64,000 bases of DNA, taken from contig ONDF01000005.1 in the NCBI GenBank assembly GCA_900316525.1, positions 62,001 to 126,000 on the forward strand, given 5' to 3'. A program made the translations under genes and the position numbers. The notes beneath the pieces are model-generated. The model was not told the DNA's origin. It made no database searches and saw nothing but the letters and a program-made list of their open reading frames with translations. This document shows, one piece after another, positions 16,532-25,472 of the stretch (position 1 is the first letter of the stretch; the number at the start of each line of letters is the position of its first letter). This stretch comes from an uncultured Bacteroidales bacterium. Lineage in GTDB: Bacteria; Bacteroidota; Bacteroidia; Bacteroidales; UBA932.

Positions 16532-17812
16532 ATGAGCAAGATCGACACCCTGTGCGTCCATGCGGGCTACGAGCCCGGACGCGGCGAACCCCGGCAGATG
16601 CCCATCGTGCAGAGCACGACGTTCAAATATGAAACCTCCGACCAGATGGGCCGGCTCTTCGACCTCGAAGACGCGGGCTATTTCTATACGCGGCTGGCGA
16701 ACCCGACCTGCGACATGGTCGCGGCCCGCATCAACGCCCTGGAAGGCGGCGTGGGCGCCATCCTGACCTCCTCCGGCCAGGCGGCGAACCTCTTCGCCTG
16801 CATGAACATCTGCAGGGCGGGGGACCACATCGTGAGCCTGAACAACATCTACGGCGGCACCTTCAACCTGCTGGGCGTGTCCCTGAAGCAGATGGGCATC
16901 GACGTCACGTTCGTGGACCACAAGGCCACGGATGAAGAGGTGAACGCCTGCTTCCGCCCGGAAACCAAGCTCCTGTTCGGCGAAACCCTCTCCAACCCGG
17001 GCGTGGAAGTGCTTGATATCGAGCGCTTCGCGAAGATCGCCCACGCGCACGGTGTGCCGCTGGTGATCGACAATACCTTCGCGACGCCTGTCCATTGCCG
17101 TCCCTTCGAGTGGGGCGCGGACATCGTCACCCATTCCACGACCAAGTACATCGACGGCCACGGCGCCACCGTCGGCGGCTGCGTGGTGGACAGCGGCAAC
17201 TTCGACTGGGAGGCCCATGCGGACAAGTTCCCGGGCCTGACCACGCCGGATGCTTCCTACCATGGACTTACCTATACGAAGAAGTTCGGCCGCGCGGCCT
17301 ATATCACCAAGGCCACGACGCACCTGATGCGCGACCTCGGCTCGATGCAGAGCCCGCAGAACGCCTTCTACCTGAACCTGGGCCTGCAGACGCTGCACCT
17401 GAGGATCCGCCGCGTGTCGGAAAGCGCGCTGAAGGTGGCCACCTTCCTCAAGAACCACCCGGCCGTCGCCTGGGTCCGCTATCCGGACCTGCCGGACGAT
17501 CCTGAGCACGAGAAGCAGCTCAAATACCTGCCGGAAGGCTCCTGCGGCGTGATGTGCATCGGCCTCAAGGGCGGTCGCGCCTTCGACAACCGCTTCATGG
17601 ACGCCCTGAAGCTCATCACCATCGAGACGCACGTGGCGGACTGCTATTCCTGCATCCTGCACCCGGCCTCGCATACGCACCGGCAGCTGTCGGACGAACA
17701 GCTCCGCGCCGCCGGCATCGACCCGGGCCTGATGCGCGTGTCCGTCGGCCTGGAAGATCCGGACGACATCATCGCCGACCTCGCCCAAGCCCTTGACGCC
17801 GCCGCGAAATGA
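16532..17812 (+). CDS. metY: O-acetylhomoserine aminocarboxypropyltransferase (sulfhydrylase)
   Basis: A 426-residue PLP enzyme of the Cys/Met metabolism family. It joins O-acetylhomoserine with sulfide to form homocysteine. The N-terminus (CVHAGYEPGRGEPRQMPIVQSTTFKY) and the PLP-lysine segment THSTTKYIDGHGATVGG (about residues 200-216) are clear. Its length, near 430, distinguishes it from the shorter cystathionine gamma-synthase/lyase group, as does the long insert containing FDWEAHADKFPGLTTPD. It overlaps metX by 4 bases, and the two act in sequence. Confidence 0.93.
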   Translation: MSKIDTLCVHAGYEPGRGEPRQMPIVQSTTFKYETSDQMGRLFDLEDAGYFYTRLANPTCDMVAARINALEGGVGAILTSSGQAANLFACMNICRAGDHIVSLNNIYGGTFNLLGVSLKQMGIDVTFVDHKATDEEVNACFRPETKLLFGETLSNPGVEVLDIERFAKIAHAHGVPLVIDNTFATPVHCRPFEWGADIVTHSTTKYIDGHGATVGGCVVDSGNFDWEAHADKFPGLTTPDASYHGLTYTKKFGRAAYITKATTHLMRDLGSMQSPQNAFYLNLGLQTLHLRIRRVSESALKVATFLKNHPAVAWVRYPDLPDDPEHEKQLKYLPEGSCGVMCIGLKGGRAFDNRFMDALKLITIETHVADCYSCILHPASHTHRQLSDEQLRAAGIDPGLMRVSVGLEDPDDIIADLAQALDAAAK

Positions 17813-18813
17813 TCCGCAAAGAACTCATCACGGACCTGACCTTGGAAGCCGGAGGAACCCTCTCCGGCGCCCATGTCGTGTACCATGTCTCCCAGGAGGC
17901 CTGGGACGGCCGCAAGCCCGTCATCTGGATCTGCCACGCCCTCACGGCGAACAGCGATCCCGAGGACTGGTGGCCGGAGATGGTGGGTCCGGGCAAGGCC
18001 ATCGACACGGAGAAGAGCTTCGTGGCCTGCGTGAACATGCTGGGCTCCGCCTACGGTTCCGAAGGACCGGCCCGCGAGAATCCGGCGACAGGGAAACCCT
18101 GGCTCCTGGATTTCCCGAAGGTGACGGTCCGGGATATGGTCACGGCGTCCATCGTTGTCCGCAAGGCGCTGGGTATCAGTTCGGTGGACCTCCTAATCGG
18201 CAGTTCCATCGGCGGTTTCCAGGCCATTGAATGGGCGGTGACCGAGCCCGATGTGTTCAAGCGCTGCCTGTTCATCGCGACGGCTCCGCGCGTGTCCCCG
18301 TACCTGTCGGCGACGGTGGAGGCGCAGCGCATGGCCCTGGAGGCGGACCCGACGTTCCGGGAGGCCCGGGACCTGTCGGGCGGCGCCGCCGGCCTCAAGT
18401 GCGCCCGCGCCCAGGCGCTCATTTCCTACCGCTGCTTCGAAGGCTATTGCCTCACCCAGTTCGAGGCCGATCCCGACACCCTCTTCGCCGGCCGGGCCGC
18501 TTCCTATGAGCGGTACCAGGGCGAGAAGCTGGTCCGTCGCGGGTTCGACGCCTATTCCTATCACACCCTGTGCGACGCCCTGGACAGCCACAATGTGGGC
18601 CGGGGCCGGGGCGGGGTGGACGCCGCCCTCGCGCGGATCAAGGCGCGGACGACGGTCGTCTCCATCGACACGGACGCCCTTTTCCCGCCGCAGGAATCGT
18701 CCGTCTGGGCCCGCTGGATTCCCGCGGCTGACTACATTGAAATCTCCTCCCGTTTCGGCCACGACGGCTTCCTGCTGGAAACCGCGCGGCTGACGGCCAT
18801 CCTCATGAAATAA
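17809..18813 (+). CDS. metX: Homoserine O-acetyltransferase
   Basis: A 334-residue alpha/beta-hydrolase-fold acyltransferase that makes O-acetylhomoserine from homoserine and acetyl-CoA. The nucleophile is in LIGSSIGGFQAIEWA (~128-142), NMLGSAYGSEGPA is a family marker, the acid is in SIDTDALFPP and the histidine in RFGHDGFL. It is slightly shorter than the usual 350-380 residues. Acetyl versus succinyl specificity is inferred from pairing with MetY. Confidence 0.92.
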   Translation: MIRKELITDLTLEAGGTLSGAHVVYHVSQEAWDGRKPVIWICHALTANSDPEDWWPEMVGPGKAIDTEKSFVACVNMLGSAYGSEGPARENPATGKPWLLDFPKVTVRDMVTASIVVRKALGISSVDLLIGSSIGGFQAIEWAVTEPDVFKRCLFIATAPRVSPYLSATVEAQRMALEADPTFREARDLSGGAAGLKCARAQALISYRCFEGYCLTQFEADPDTLFAGRAASYERYQGEKLVRRGFDAYSYHTLCDALDSHNVGRGRGGVDAALARIKARTTVVSIDTDALFPPQESSVWARWIPAADYIEISSRFGHDGFLLETARLTAILMK

Positions 18814-18823
18814 TAGAACGAAC

Positions 18824-21187
18824 ATGCAAGTACTGAAATTCGGAGGCACCTCCGTGGCCTCTTCCGAAGCGATGCTTCAGGTTGTCGATATCGTCCGCAA
18901 GGCCCTTGAAGAAGACCGCACGATCGTGGTCTCCTCGGCCGTGAGCGGATGTACGGACGCGCTGATCGAGACCGGCCGGAAGGCGGCCGCCCGCGACGAG
19001 TCCTACAAGACGCTCATCGAGGACCTCCGGAAGCGCCATTACAAGATCATCGGCGAACTGCTGCCGGAAGGATACCGGGAGCGGACGGCCGCATCCGTGG
19101 ACAAACTGTTCGAATCCCTGGAGGGCATCACGTACGGGGTGTTCCTGCTGGGCGAACTGAGCCATGCGAGCCTGGAAGCCATCGAGAGCTACGGCGAGCT
19201 GTTCTCCACGACCATCCTGACGGACAAGTTCCTCTCGCTGGGCATCACTTGCCAGTGGCTCGACGCCCGGGACTTCGTCCAGGTGCGCGACGGGGAAGTG
19301 GACGAGCCGGAAACCTACGCCCGGGTGGCCAAGACCGTGAATTCGAACCCGCATGTGGAACTGTTCATCGTCCCGGGCTTCATCGCCACAGACGGGAACG
19401 GCCGCGTGACCACGCTCGGCCGCGGCGGCTCCGACTTCACGGCCTCGCTGGTGGCCGTGGGCATCCACGCCCGCCGCGTGGAGATCTGGACCGACGTCCC
19501 GGGCATCATGACGGCCAATCCGAAGATTGTCCCGACCGCCCGCCCCATCCCGAACATCTCCTACCGGGCGGCGCAGGAACTGTCCCATTTCGGGGCGAAA
19601 GTCATCTATCCGCCGACCATCCAACCCGTTGTGGATGAGGGAATTCCGATTATCGTCAAAGATACCTTCCATCCGGAGGAACCGGGTACGCTGGTGGAAC
19701 GGAACCCGCCGCGCGTGCGGGACGGCATGATCGGCATCGCCCATTCCGACCACATCGCCCTCATCTCCCTGGAGGGCAGCGGCATGGTGGGCGTTCCGGG
19801 CTTCTCGTCGCGCCTGTTCGACGCGCTGAGCCGGAAGGGGATCAACATCATCCTCATCACCCAGGCCTCGTCGGTGCATTCGATGTGCATCGCCATCGCC
19901 GAGCAGGACGCCGAGGCGGCCCGCGAGGCGGCGGACGCCTGCTTCGCCTACGAGATCTCGCTGGGCCGGCTGAATCCGCTCAAGGTGGAGACGGGCTTCT
20001 CGCTCGTGTGCCTGATCGGCGACGACATCCTCGGGCACAGCGGCGCCACGGGCCGCATGCTGGCAGCCCTCGGGGCGCACAGCGTCCCGGTCCGCGCCAC
20101 GGCGCAGGGCTCCTCGGAGCGGAACATCTCCGTCATCGTCCCTTCCGTCCGGGCCGAGGTGGCCATCCGGGCCATCCACCGGGAGTTCTTCGACAAGTGG
20201 AGCAACAAGGTCATCCACCTGTTCATCGCCGGTTACGGCCGTGTCGGCAAGGCGCTGGTCGAGATGCTTTCCGAGAATGCGGCTTCCATCGCGAAGCGCT
20301 CCGGCAAGGAGCTGCGCGTATGCGGCCTCGCGAACAGCCGGAAATATGTGATCGACACGGAAGGCATCGACCTCACCAAGGCGAAGGAACGCCTGGACGC
20401 CGGAAAACCGGGCGCGGGCTATATCGATGCGGTGGCGGAACTGTCGCTGGAGAATTCCATCTTCGTGGACTGCACGGCGAACGGGGAGATCGGCTTCCGG
20501 TATCCCGCCCTGTTCCGCAGCGGCTACAGCGTGGTGGCCTGCAACAAGATCCCGTTCTCGGGCACGTACGCCCAGTTCAAGGCGCTGCAGGAGCAGGCCC
20601 ACAAGGCGGGCGTCTCCCTGCGGTATGAAACCACGGCCGGAGCCGCCCTGCCGGTGCTCGTCACGCTGGACCGCGTGGTCCAGTCCGGCGACACCCTGGT
20701 CCGCATGGACGCCGTCCTTTCCGGTACGCTCAACTACCTGATGGACAATTACAAAGGCACCGGATTCGACGAGCTGGTCGAAGACGCCCGCATCAAGGGC
20801 TACACCGAGCCGGACCCGAACATCGACCTCAGCGGCAAGGATGTTCTCCGGAAGATCCTGATCCTCAGCCGCCAGACGGGCATTCCGCTGGAAGAGTCCC
20901 AGGTCACGCTCGAGCCCATCCCGGCCGACATCGCCGACCGCTATGCCGCGGCCGCCGCGAAGGGCCTGAAACTGCGCTATGTCGCTTCCGTCGATGCCGA
21001 AGGGCACGCGACCGTGGGCCTGCAGGAAGTCGGCCCCGACAGCCCGCTCTACGCCCTGAAGGGCACGGACAACGCCATTATGATCACGACGGGCGACTAT
21101 CCCTCGCCGATGCTCATCCAGGGCGCCGGCGCCGGTACGCGCCAGACGGCGGGCGGCCTGCTGAACGACATCATGCTGACGCTGTAG
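18824..21187 (+). CDS. thrA: Bifunctional aspartokinase/homoserine dehydrogenase
   Basis: A 787-residue fusion. Residues 1-~285 are aspartokinase (KFGGTSVASSEAM at the start; GRGGSDFTASL), ~290-460 are regulatory ACT domains, and ~465-787 are homoserine dehydrogenase with the NADPH motif GYGRVGK at 470-476 and the EPDPNIDLSGKDVLRK active-site segment. It commits aspartate to homoserine, the substrate of MetX, so this operon makes homocysteine from aspartate. It could equally be called metL; feedback specificity (Thr or Met) cannot be read here. It follows metX by 10 bases. Confidence 0.95.
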   Translation: MQVLKFGGTSVASSEAMLQVVDIVRKALEEDRTIVVSSAVSGCTDALIETGRKAAARDESYKTLIEDLRKRHYKIIGELLPEGYRERTAASVDKLFESLEGITYGVFLLGELSHASLEAIESYGELFSTTILTDKFLSLGITCQWLDARDFVQVRDGEVDEPETYARVAKTVNSNPHVELFIVPGFIATDGNGRVTTLGRGGSDFTASLVAVGIHARRVEIWTDVPGIMTANPKIVPTARPIPNISYRAAQELSHFGAKVIYPPTIQPVVDEGIPIIVKDTFHPEEPGTLVERNPPRVRDGMIGIAHSDHIALISLEGSGMVGVPGFSSRLFDALSRKGINIILITQASSVHSMCIAIAEQDAEAAREAADACFAYEISLGRLNPLKVETGFSLVCLIGDDILGHSGATGRMLAALGAHSVPVRATAQGSSERNISVIVPSVRAEVAIRAIHREFFDKWSNKVIHLFIAGYGRVGKALVEMLSENAASIAKRSGKELRVCGLANSRKYVIDTEGIDLTKAKERLDAGKPGAGYIDAVAELSLENSIFVDCTANGEIGFRYPALFRSGYSVVACNKIPFSGTYAQFKALQEQAHKAGVSLRYETTAGAALPVLVTLDRVVQSGDTLVRMDAVLSGTLNYLMDNYKGTGFDELVEDARIKGYTEPDPNIDLSGKDVLRKILILSRQTGIPLEESQVTLEPIPADIADRYAAAAAKGLKLRYVASVDAEGHATVGLQEVGPDSPLYALKGTDNAIMITTGDYPSPMLIQGAGAGTRQTAGGLLNDIMLTL

Positions 21188-21191
21188 CCGT

Positions 21192-21632
21192 ATGGACGAA
21201 AAGCACCTGCTGGAATTGATGGAGCACCACGGCGTCAAGCCGACGGCGAACCGCATCGTCATCGCCCGCGCCCTCGCGGCGGCGGGCCGCCCGATGTCCA
21301 TGACCGAGCTCGAAACGGTCGTGGAAACCATCGACAAGTCCAACATTTTCAGGACCTTGCAGGCTTTCCGCGAGGCGCATCTCGTGCACGTCCTCGACGA
21401 CTCCGGCGACGGCGTCCGTTACGAACTCTGCCACAGCCACCACGATGACGAGGACGATGACGTCCATGTCCATTTCTACTGTGAAAAGTGCCACCGCACC
21501 TTCTGCCTGGAAGACACCCCCGTCCCGCCGGTTTCCGTGCCGGATGACTATGCCGTGCATTCTGTTTCCTATCTGATCAAAGGTCTTTGCAAGGACTGTC
21601 GCTACCGACAGTCCGGTGCCATCAAATCTTGA
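21192..21632 (+). CDS. Fur-family metalloregulator
   Basis: A 146-residue protein. The winged helix is at ~15-70 (VKPTANRIVIARALAAAGRPMSMTELE). The dimer/metal domain follows, with a histidine-rich strand CHSHHDDEDDDVHVHFYCEKCHRTFCLED and two zinc CxxC pairs (CEKC and CKDC). It might be a Zur- or Fur-type repressor. It starts 4 bases after thrA and so appears to be the last gene of the methionine operon. Its last 31 bases overlap the end of the convergent gene tcdA. Confidence 0.88.
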   Translation: MDEKHLLELMEHHGVKPTANRIVIARALAAAGRPMSMTELETVVETIDKSNIFRTLQAFREAHLVHVLDDSGDGVRYELCHSHHDDEDDDVHVHFYCEKCHRTFCLEDTPVPPVSVPDDYAVHSVSYLIKGLCKDCRYRQSGAIKS

Positions 21633-22354
21633 ATGACCAGTGAAGCGAGGGTAAATCCGAAGGGGGCGGTGACGGTGATGAGGGAGCCGTTGTGGCTTAC
21701 TTTGTCGAATTTCAGCTCTTCGGGGAGGGCGGTTTCTTCGCCGCGGTTGGGGAGGAGTTCCTCGTCGTAGACGCAGAGGAAGTCCTTGGCGGGTAGGGTG
21801 CCGGCCTTGCGGAGTTTCTTGCGGAGCATGGCCCCGAGGGGGCAGCCGCGGACTTCCCAGAAAGAGGCCACCCGCACCTTTGTCGGGTCGATTTTACAAG
21901 CTGCGCCCATCGAGGAGAAGAAGGTCGCCGGGGTGGCTGTCGCGTGCAGGATCAGGGCCGCCTTGTCCTTCAGGGCGTCGATCGCGTCGATGATGTAATC
22001 GTAGTTTTCCAGTCCGAACGAAGCGGCCGACGCTTCTGTGAAACGGGCGTGGATGGTCTCGACCGAGGCCTCCGGATTGATGTCCAGGAGGATTTCTTTC
22101 AGGGCTTCCACCTTGGAACGGCCCACGGTGGAAACCGTGGCCATGCGCTGCCGGTTGATGTTGGAGGGGACCACGTCGTCCGCATCGACAATCGTCAGGT
22201 GCGTGATGCCCGAACGGACGAGCCCTTCCGCGCACCAGCTGCCGACCCCGCCCACGCCGAAAAGAATGACGCGCGCGGACGCGAGGCGTTCCATCACGTC
22301 GGCCCCGAGCAGCAGTTCGGCCCGGTTGAAGATATCCTTGGATGCGGGCGTCAT
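21602..22354 (-). CDS. tcdA: tRNA threonylcarbamoyladenosine dehydratase (ThiF/E1-like)
   Basis: A 250-residue E1-like ATP-dependent enzyme that cyclises t6A to ct6A at position 37 of ANN-decoding tRNAs. The nucleotide loop GVGGVGSWCAEGLVRSG is at ~34-50, DADDVVPSNINRQ follows, and the C-terminal CPLGAMLRKKLRKAG is typical of TcdA. The ATG at 22354 overlaps the upstream stop by 4 bases; a longer reading of this frame is only a shadow of the hydrolase gene. It is the last of five minus-strand genes. Confidence 0.9.
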   Translation of the reverse strand: MTPASKDIFNRAELLLGADVMERLASARVILFGVGGVGSWCAEGLVRSGITHLTIVDADDVVPSNINRQRMATVSTVGRSKVEALKEILLDINPEASVETIHARFTEASAASFGLENYDYIIDAIDALKDKAALILHATATPATFFSSMGAACKIDPTKVRVASFWEVRGCPLGAMLRKKLRKAGTLPAKDFLCVYDEELLPNRGEETALPEELKFDKVSHNGSLITVTAPFGFTLASLVIQDLMAPDCR

Positions 22355-23274
22355 CGGGCCAGCCATCCGTCCAGCCGCTCCCGGACGTCGCGCCAGACGT
22401 CCTCCCGGCCGATTTCGTTCAGGATCTCGTGGCGCAGCTTGGGATAGACCTGGCTCGTGACTTCCCGGTAGCCGCGGCCGCGGAGGAAGCTCACCGCCTG
22501 CGAGAACTTTTTCAGGTTGATGATGCAGGGGTCCTCGGCGCCGGCGATGAAGTGGACCGGCAGGTCCGGCTTCGTCACGTTCCAGCCCTCGGGGGAGTAG
22601 ATATCCTTCATCAGGCGGAAGAGGCCGTTCCGGTAGCCGTTCACCGTGAAGACGAATCCGCACAGGGGATCGTTGTTGTAGGCCTGCACATTGGCCTTGT
22701 TCGTGGAGAGCCAGGCGTTCTTGATGCCGTCGGCCTTGAATTTCTTGTCGTTGTTCCCCGTGCACAGGTTCGCCAGGAACTCCGAACGGTAGCGGGGGCC
22801 CCGGAAACAGCTGATGCAGCCGGCGAGGAAGTCGCCCAGGCCTGCGGCGGGGTTCTTGCTCGGGCTGCCGCACACGACGAGCCCGTCGATGTCGTGGTCA
22901 TACCGCTTGAGATAGCTGCGGACGATCATCGACCCCATGCTGTGGCCGAACAGGAAGAAGGGGAGTCCCGGGTATTGCGCCCTGGCCCAGTCGGTGACGC
23001 AGTGGACATCGTCCACCAGGGCCTGCATGCCGCCCTTGCCCATCCAGCCGAGGTCCTTCGGGTCCGTGACCGTGGCGCCGTGACCGCGGAGGTCGCAGAT
23101 CACGCAGGCGTAGCCGGCCTCGGACAGGTAGTTCATGAAAGGAATGTAGCGCTCTTTGTGTTCCGCCATGCCGTGGACCAGCTGGAGGACGGCCTTGGGG
23201 GACTCGGGCGCGATGACGAGGGTGCTGAGCCGGACGCCGTCGGCGGCGCCGGGCACGGTGAACGTTTCCATCAT
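22351..23274 (-). CDS. Alpha/beta hydrolase, monoacylglycerol-lipase-like
   Basis: A 307-residue serine hydrolase of the S33/Hydrolase_4 group. Nucleophile motif FFLFGHSMGSMIVRSY is at ~105-120, LVHGMAEHKERY near residue 33 gives the oxyanion hole, the acid is in FIAGAEDPCI, and the histidine in LRHEILNE. No signal peptide is seen, so it should be cytoplasmic. It probably acts on lysophospholipids or monoacylglycerols, but the substrate is unproven. ATGA overlaps join it to the genes on both sides. Confidence 0.87.
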   Translation of the reverse strand: MMETFTVPGAADGVRLSTLVIAPESPKAVLQLVHGMAEHKERYIPFMNYLSEAGYACVICDLRGHGATVTDPKDLGWMGKGGMQALVDDVHCVTDWARAQYPGLPFFLFGHSMGSMIVRSYLKRYDHDIDGLVVCGSPSKNPAAGLGDFLAGCISCFRGPRYRSEFLANLCTGNNDKKFKADGIKNAWLSTNKANVQAYNNDPLCGFVFTVNGYRNGLFRLMKDIYSPEGWNVTKPDLPVHFIAGAEDPCIINLKKFSQAVSFLRGRGYREVTSQVYPKLRHEILNEIGREDVWRDVRERLDGWLAR

Positions 23275-24272
23275 TTCTCGATTTTCTCGAATTTGTCGAA
23301 GGGGGCGGGAAGCGGAGACTTGAGGCGCACGATCTCGCCGGACATCGGATTCCGGAACACGAGGGTGGCCGCGTGGAGGGCGAGGCGGCGGATCGGGTCC
23401 GTCTCGGCGCCGTATTTCTTGTCGCCGGCGACGGGGTGGCCGAGGTCGGCGGCATGGACGCGGATCTGGTTCTTGCGGCCGCTCTCCAGGGAGAATTCGG
23501 CCTTGGTATAGACGCCCTTGCCCCGGCGGACATACTCCAGGACCTTGTAGTGGGTGATGGCGAGCTGGCCGCCGCGGACTTCCTCCGGATAGGAATAGAC
23601 GATGAGGGACTTGGGATTCTCCACGAGCCAGCTCTGGATGGCGCCGCTCTCCTTCTCGAGCCTGTTCTCGAGGACGGCGATGTACCGGCGCTCGATGACG
23701 AGCTCCTTCCAGCGGCTCTGGAGAATGTCCTTGGCGTGCTCGTTCTTGGCGAAGACCACCAGGCCGGACGTGCCCTTGTCCAGGCGGTGGACGATCCAGA
23801 TCTTGGCGGTGGAACGGTCGGGCGTCCTTCCGCTGGCGATGTCCTCCTTGCGGCGGGCGCGGGCGTCCGTCTTCACGTAGGCGTTCAGGATGGCGTACAG
23901 GGTGGCTTCCTTCTTGCCGGACTTGCTCTGGGAACCCTTGGCGGTGGAAACCGTCAGGAGGCCGGCGGGCTTGTCCACGACGATGTAGTCGGCGTCCTCG
24001 AAGACGATCTTGACGCCTGTCTTCTCCACGTCCTCGCGGGCGTTCTCGCTGCTTTCGCGGGCCATGGAAACGGCCTTGGCCAGGACCAGGAGGGAATCTC
24101 CGGCGCGGAGGGGATGGTCGAAGGCGGTCCTCCGCTCCCCGTTCACCAGGACCTGGCCCTTGGAAAGCATGTTCTTGACGCCGGTCTTGGACTGGCCCGG
24201 GAAGATTTCGTACAGGTATTTCAGGAGGGGACTGTCGTGGGAGACGGTAAACTTTTGTCCGGCGGTGTTCAT
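23271..24272 (-). CDS. RluA/RluD-family RNA pseudouridine synthase
   Basis: A 333-residue protein. An S4 RNA-binding domain occupies ~15-70 (NMLSKGQVLVNGERR). The catalytic domain contains the aspartate motif IWIVHRLDKGTSGLVVFAK at ~160-178 and the later RKNQIRVHAADLGHPVAGDKKYG. Target uridines (rRNA or tRNA) cannot be told. An insert of about 25 basic residues lies before the catalytic motif (KSGKKEATLY...RRKEDIASGRTPDRSTAK), longer than in RluD. The ATG at 24272 overlaps the upstream stop by 4 bases. Confidence 0.9.
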   Translation of the reverse strand: MNTAGQKFTVSHDSPLLKYLYEIFPGQSKTGVKNMLSKGQVLVNGERRTAFDHPLRAGDSLLVLAKAVSMARESSENAREDVEKTGVKIVFEDADYIVVDKPAGLLTVSTAKGSQSKSGKKEATLYAILNAYVKTDARARRKEDIASGRTPDRSTAKIWIVHRLDKGTSGLVVFAKNEHAKDILQSRWKELVIERRYIAVLENRLEKESGAIQSWLVENPKSLIVYSYPEEVRGGQLAITHYKVLEYVRRGKGVYTKAEFSLESGRKNQIRVHAADLGHPVAGDKKYGAETDPIRRLALHAATLVFRNPMSGEIVRLKSPLPAPFDKFEKIEK

Positions 24273-24892
24273 AATTCTTCGATGAATTCGTGTAAGGATT
24301 TGGGGATGAGGGCGAGGAACCGGTCCAGGGTTCCGGAAGGGATGAGGATCGCCTCGAGCGATTCGCAGTCGTCGAAGGCGTCTTCGCCGATGGCTTCGAG
24401 CCCCTTGTTCAGGCGGATCTGGTACAGGTTGATGCAGCCCTGGAAGGCCCGGGGGCCGATGACGCGGAGCGAGGCGGGGCAGGTGATCCTTTCCAGGTTC
24501 CAGCAGTCGCAGAAGGCTTCTTCGCCGATGGACAGGAGCCCTTTCGGGAGCCGGATGCTCTCCAGGAGCCCGCATTCGTTGAAGGCGGCGTTGCCGATAT
24601 GCGTGAGGGAGGCGGGAAGGTGAATCTTCTCCAGGAAGGAGTCCCGCTCGTCCAGGGGAATCTCTTCGCCGATCTTCCGGTCCTCGGCCATGTAGTCCTG
24701 GAAGGCGAACACCCCGTCGCAGAGGATCCGGCAGCCTTCGCGGACCGTCACCTCGGACGGAAAGTTCTCCGCGTCGAGGAGCTTCTCCCCGTCGGCCGAG
24801 TAGCAGCAACGGTTCTCGTCGTCCCAGACGTCATCGGCCCGCTCTTCGGGGCTGGCGGCCGTAGGGACGCGGAGGATTTCTTCCAGGGTCAT
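24269..24892 (-). CDS. Small leucine-rich-repeat (BspA-type) protein, cytoplasmic
   Basis: A 207-residue protein. The N-terminal 45 residues are acidic (MTLEEILRVPTAASPEERAD). Residues ~90-190 contain four BspA-type leucine-rich units (LPASLTHIGNAAFNECGLLESI, then three variants with IGEEAF, IGPRAF and IGEDAF). No signal peptide or lipobox is present, unlike the usual surface BspA proteins, so a protein-binding role inside the cell is more likely. It follows the gene at 25356 by 2 bases and overlaps the pseudouridine synthase by 4. Confidence 0.8.
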   Translation of the reverse strand: MTLEEILRVPTAASPEERADDVWDDENRCCYSADGEKLLDAENFPSEVTVREGCRILCDGVFAFQDYMAEDRKIGEEIPLDERDSFLEKIHLPASLTHIGNAAFNECGLLESIRLPKGLLSIGEEAFCDCWNLERITCPASLRVIGPRAFQGCINLYQIRLNKGLEAIGEDAFDDCESLEAILIPSGTLDRFLALIPKSLHEFIEEL

Positions 24893-24894
24893 GG

Positions 24895-25356
24895 TCAGAA
24901 GTTCTTGACGAATTCGATGTCTTTCTTGAGCATCACCTTCGGCTCCATCACGGAGACTTTCTGGAACAGCTTGAACTGATAGGCGGGGGAGAGGTAGACC
25001 ACGTGCTCGTGCTTTCCTTTGCGCCACCATTTGTAGAAGGCGATGGGGTCGGTGTCGTAGGGGATCTTGGCTTCGATCTCGGAGGTGTATCCGGGGAAGT
25101 CGATGAGCATCTTGAGGCCGGTGATGCGCTTGTAATACTCGTAGTCCGCCCGGCGGAGCTTGGACACCAGGGGGGCGAACACCTCCATCTGGTCCACCTT
25201 GAGGACCTTTTCGCGCACGACCATCCGGTGGATGCGGACAGGGTCCACATTCAACCATTCGCCAATTTTCCGGGTTTCAGGGCCGCTTTCACACTCAAGT
25301 GTCAGCAGGTCAGCGGAATTGTACGTTTTTTCTTGGTCAAGCGGATAGGTTTCCAT
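24895..25356 (-). CDS. Conserved-looking protein of unknown function
   Basis: A 153-residue soluble protein that I do not recognise. It is mixed alpha/beta and rich in basic and aromatic residues (ADYEYYKRITGLKMLIDFPGY; FYKWWRKGKHEHVVYL), with no cysteine-rich or nucleotide-binding motif except one Cys near residue 24. The segment LTLECESGPETRKIGEWLNVDPVRIHRMV may be a helix-turn-helix. The ATG at 25356 is preferred over a TTG one codon upstream. It is the first gene of a five-gene overlapping operon; on the minus strand TATATTTG (25386-25379) is the probable -7 element. Confidence 0.7.
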   Translation of the reverse strand: METYPLDQEKTYNSADLLTLECESGPETRKIGEWLNVDPVRIHRMVVREKVLKVDQMEVFAPLVSKLRRADYEYYKRITGLKMLIDFPGYTSEIEAKIPYDTDPIAFYKWWRKGKHEHVVYLSPAYQFKLFQKVSVMEPKVMLKKDIEFVKNF

Positions 25357-25394
25357 CAAATTTTTTTCCTACTCCTTGCAAATATAAGAAAAAT

Positions 25395-25426
25395 TTTGTC
25401 TTTTTCCACGAAAAAATGTATATTTG
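25395..25426 (+). promoter_or_regulatory. Bacteroidota promoter for the DUF4332-like gene
   Basis: TTTG at 25395-25398, 20 bases, TATATTTG at 25419-25426. The 47-base leader has no evident structure. Confidence 0.75.
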
Positions 25427-25472
25427 AACGATTAATAAACACGAACAACAACCTTTAAACACAAATTTTGAT

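Noticed and set aside
18803..21346. 847-codon open frame antisense to thrA
   Set aside because: Composition and position show it is the shadow of the aspartokinase/homoserine dehydrogenase gene.
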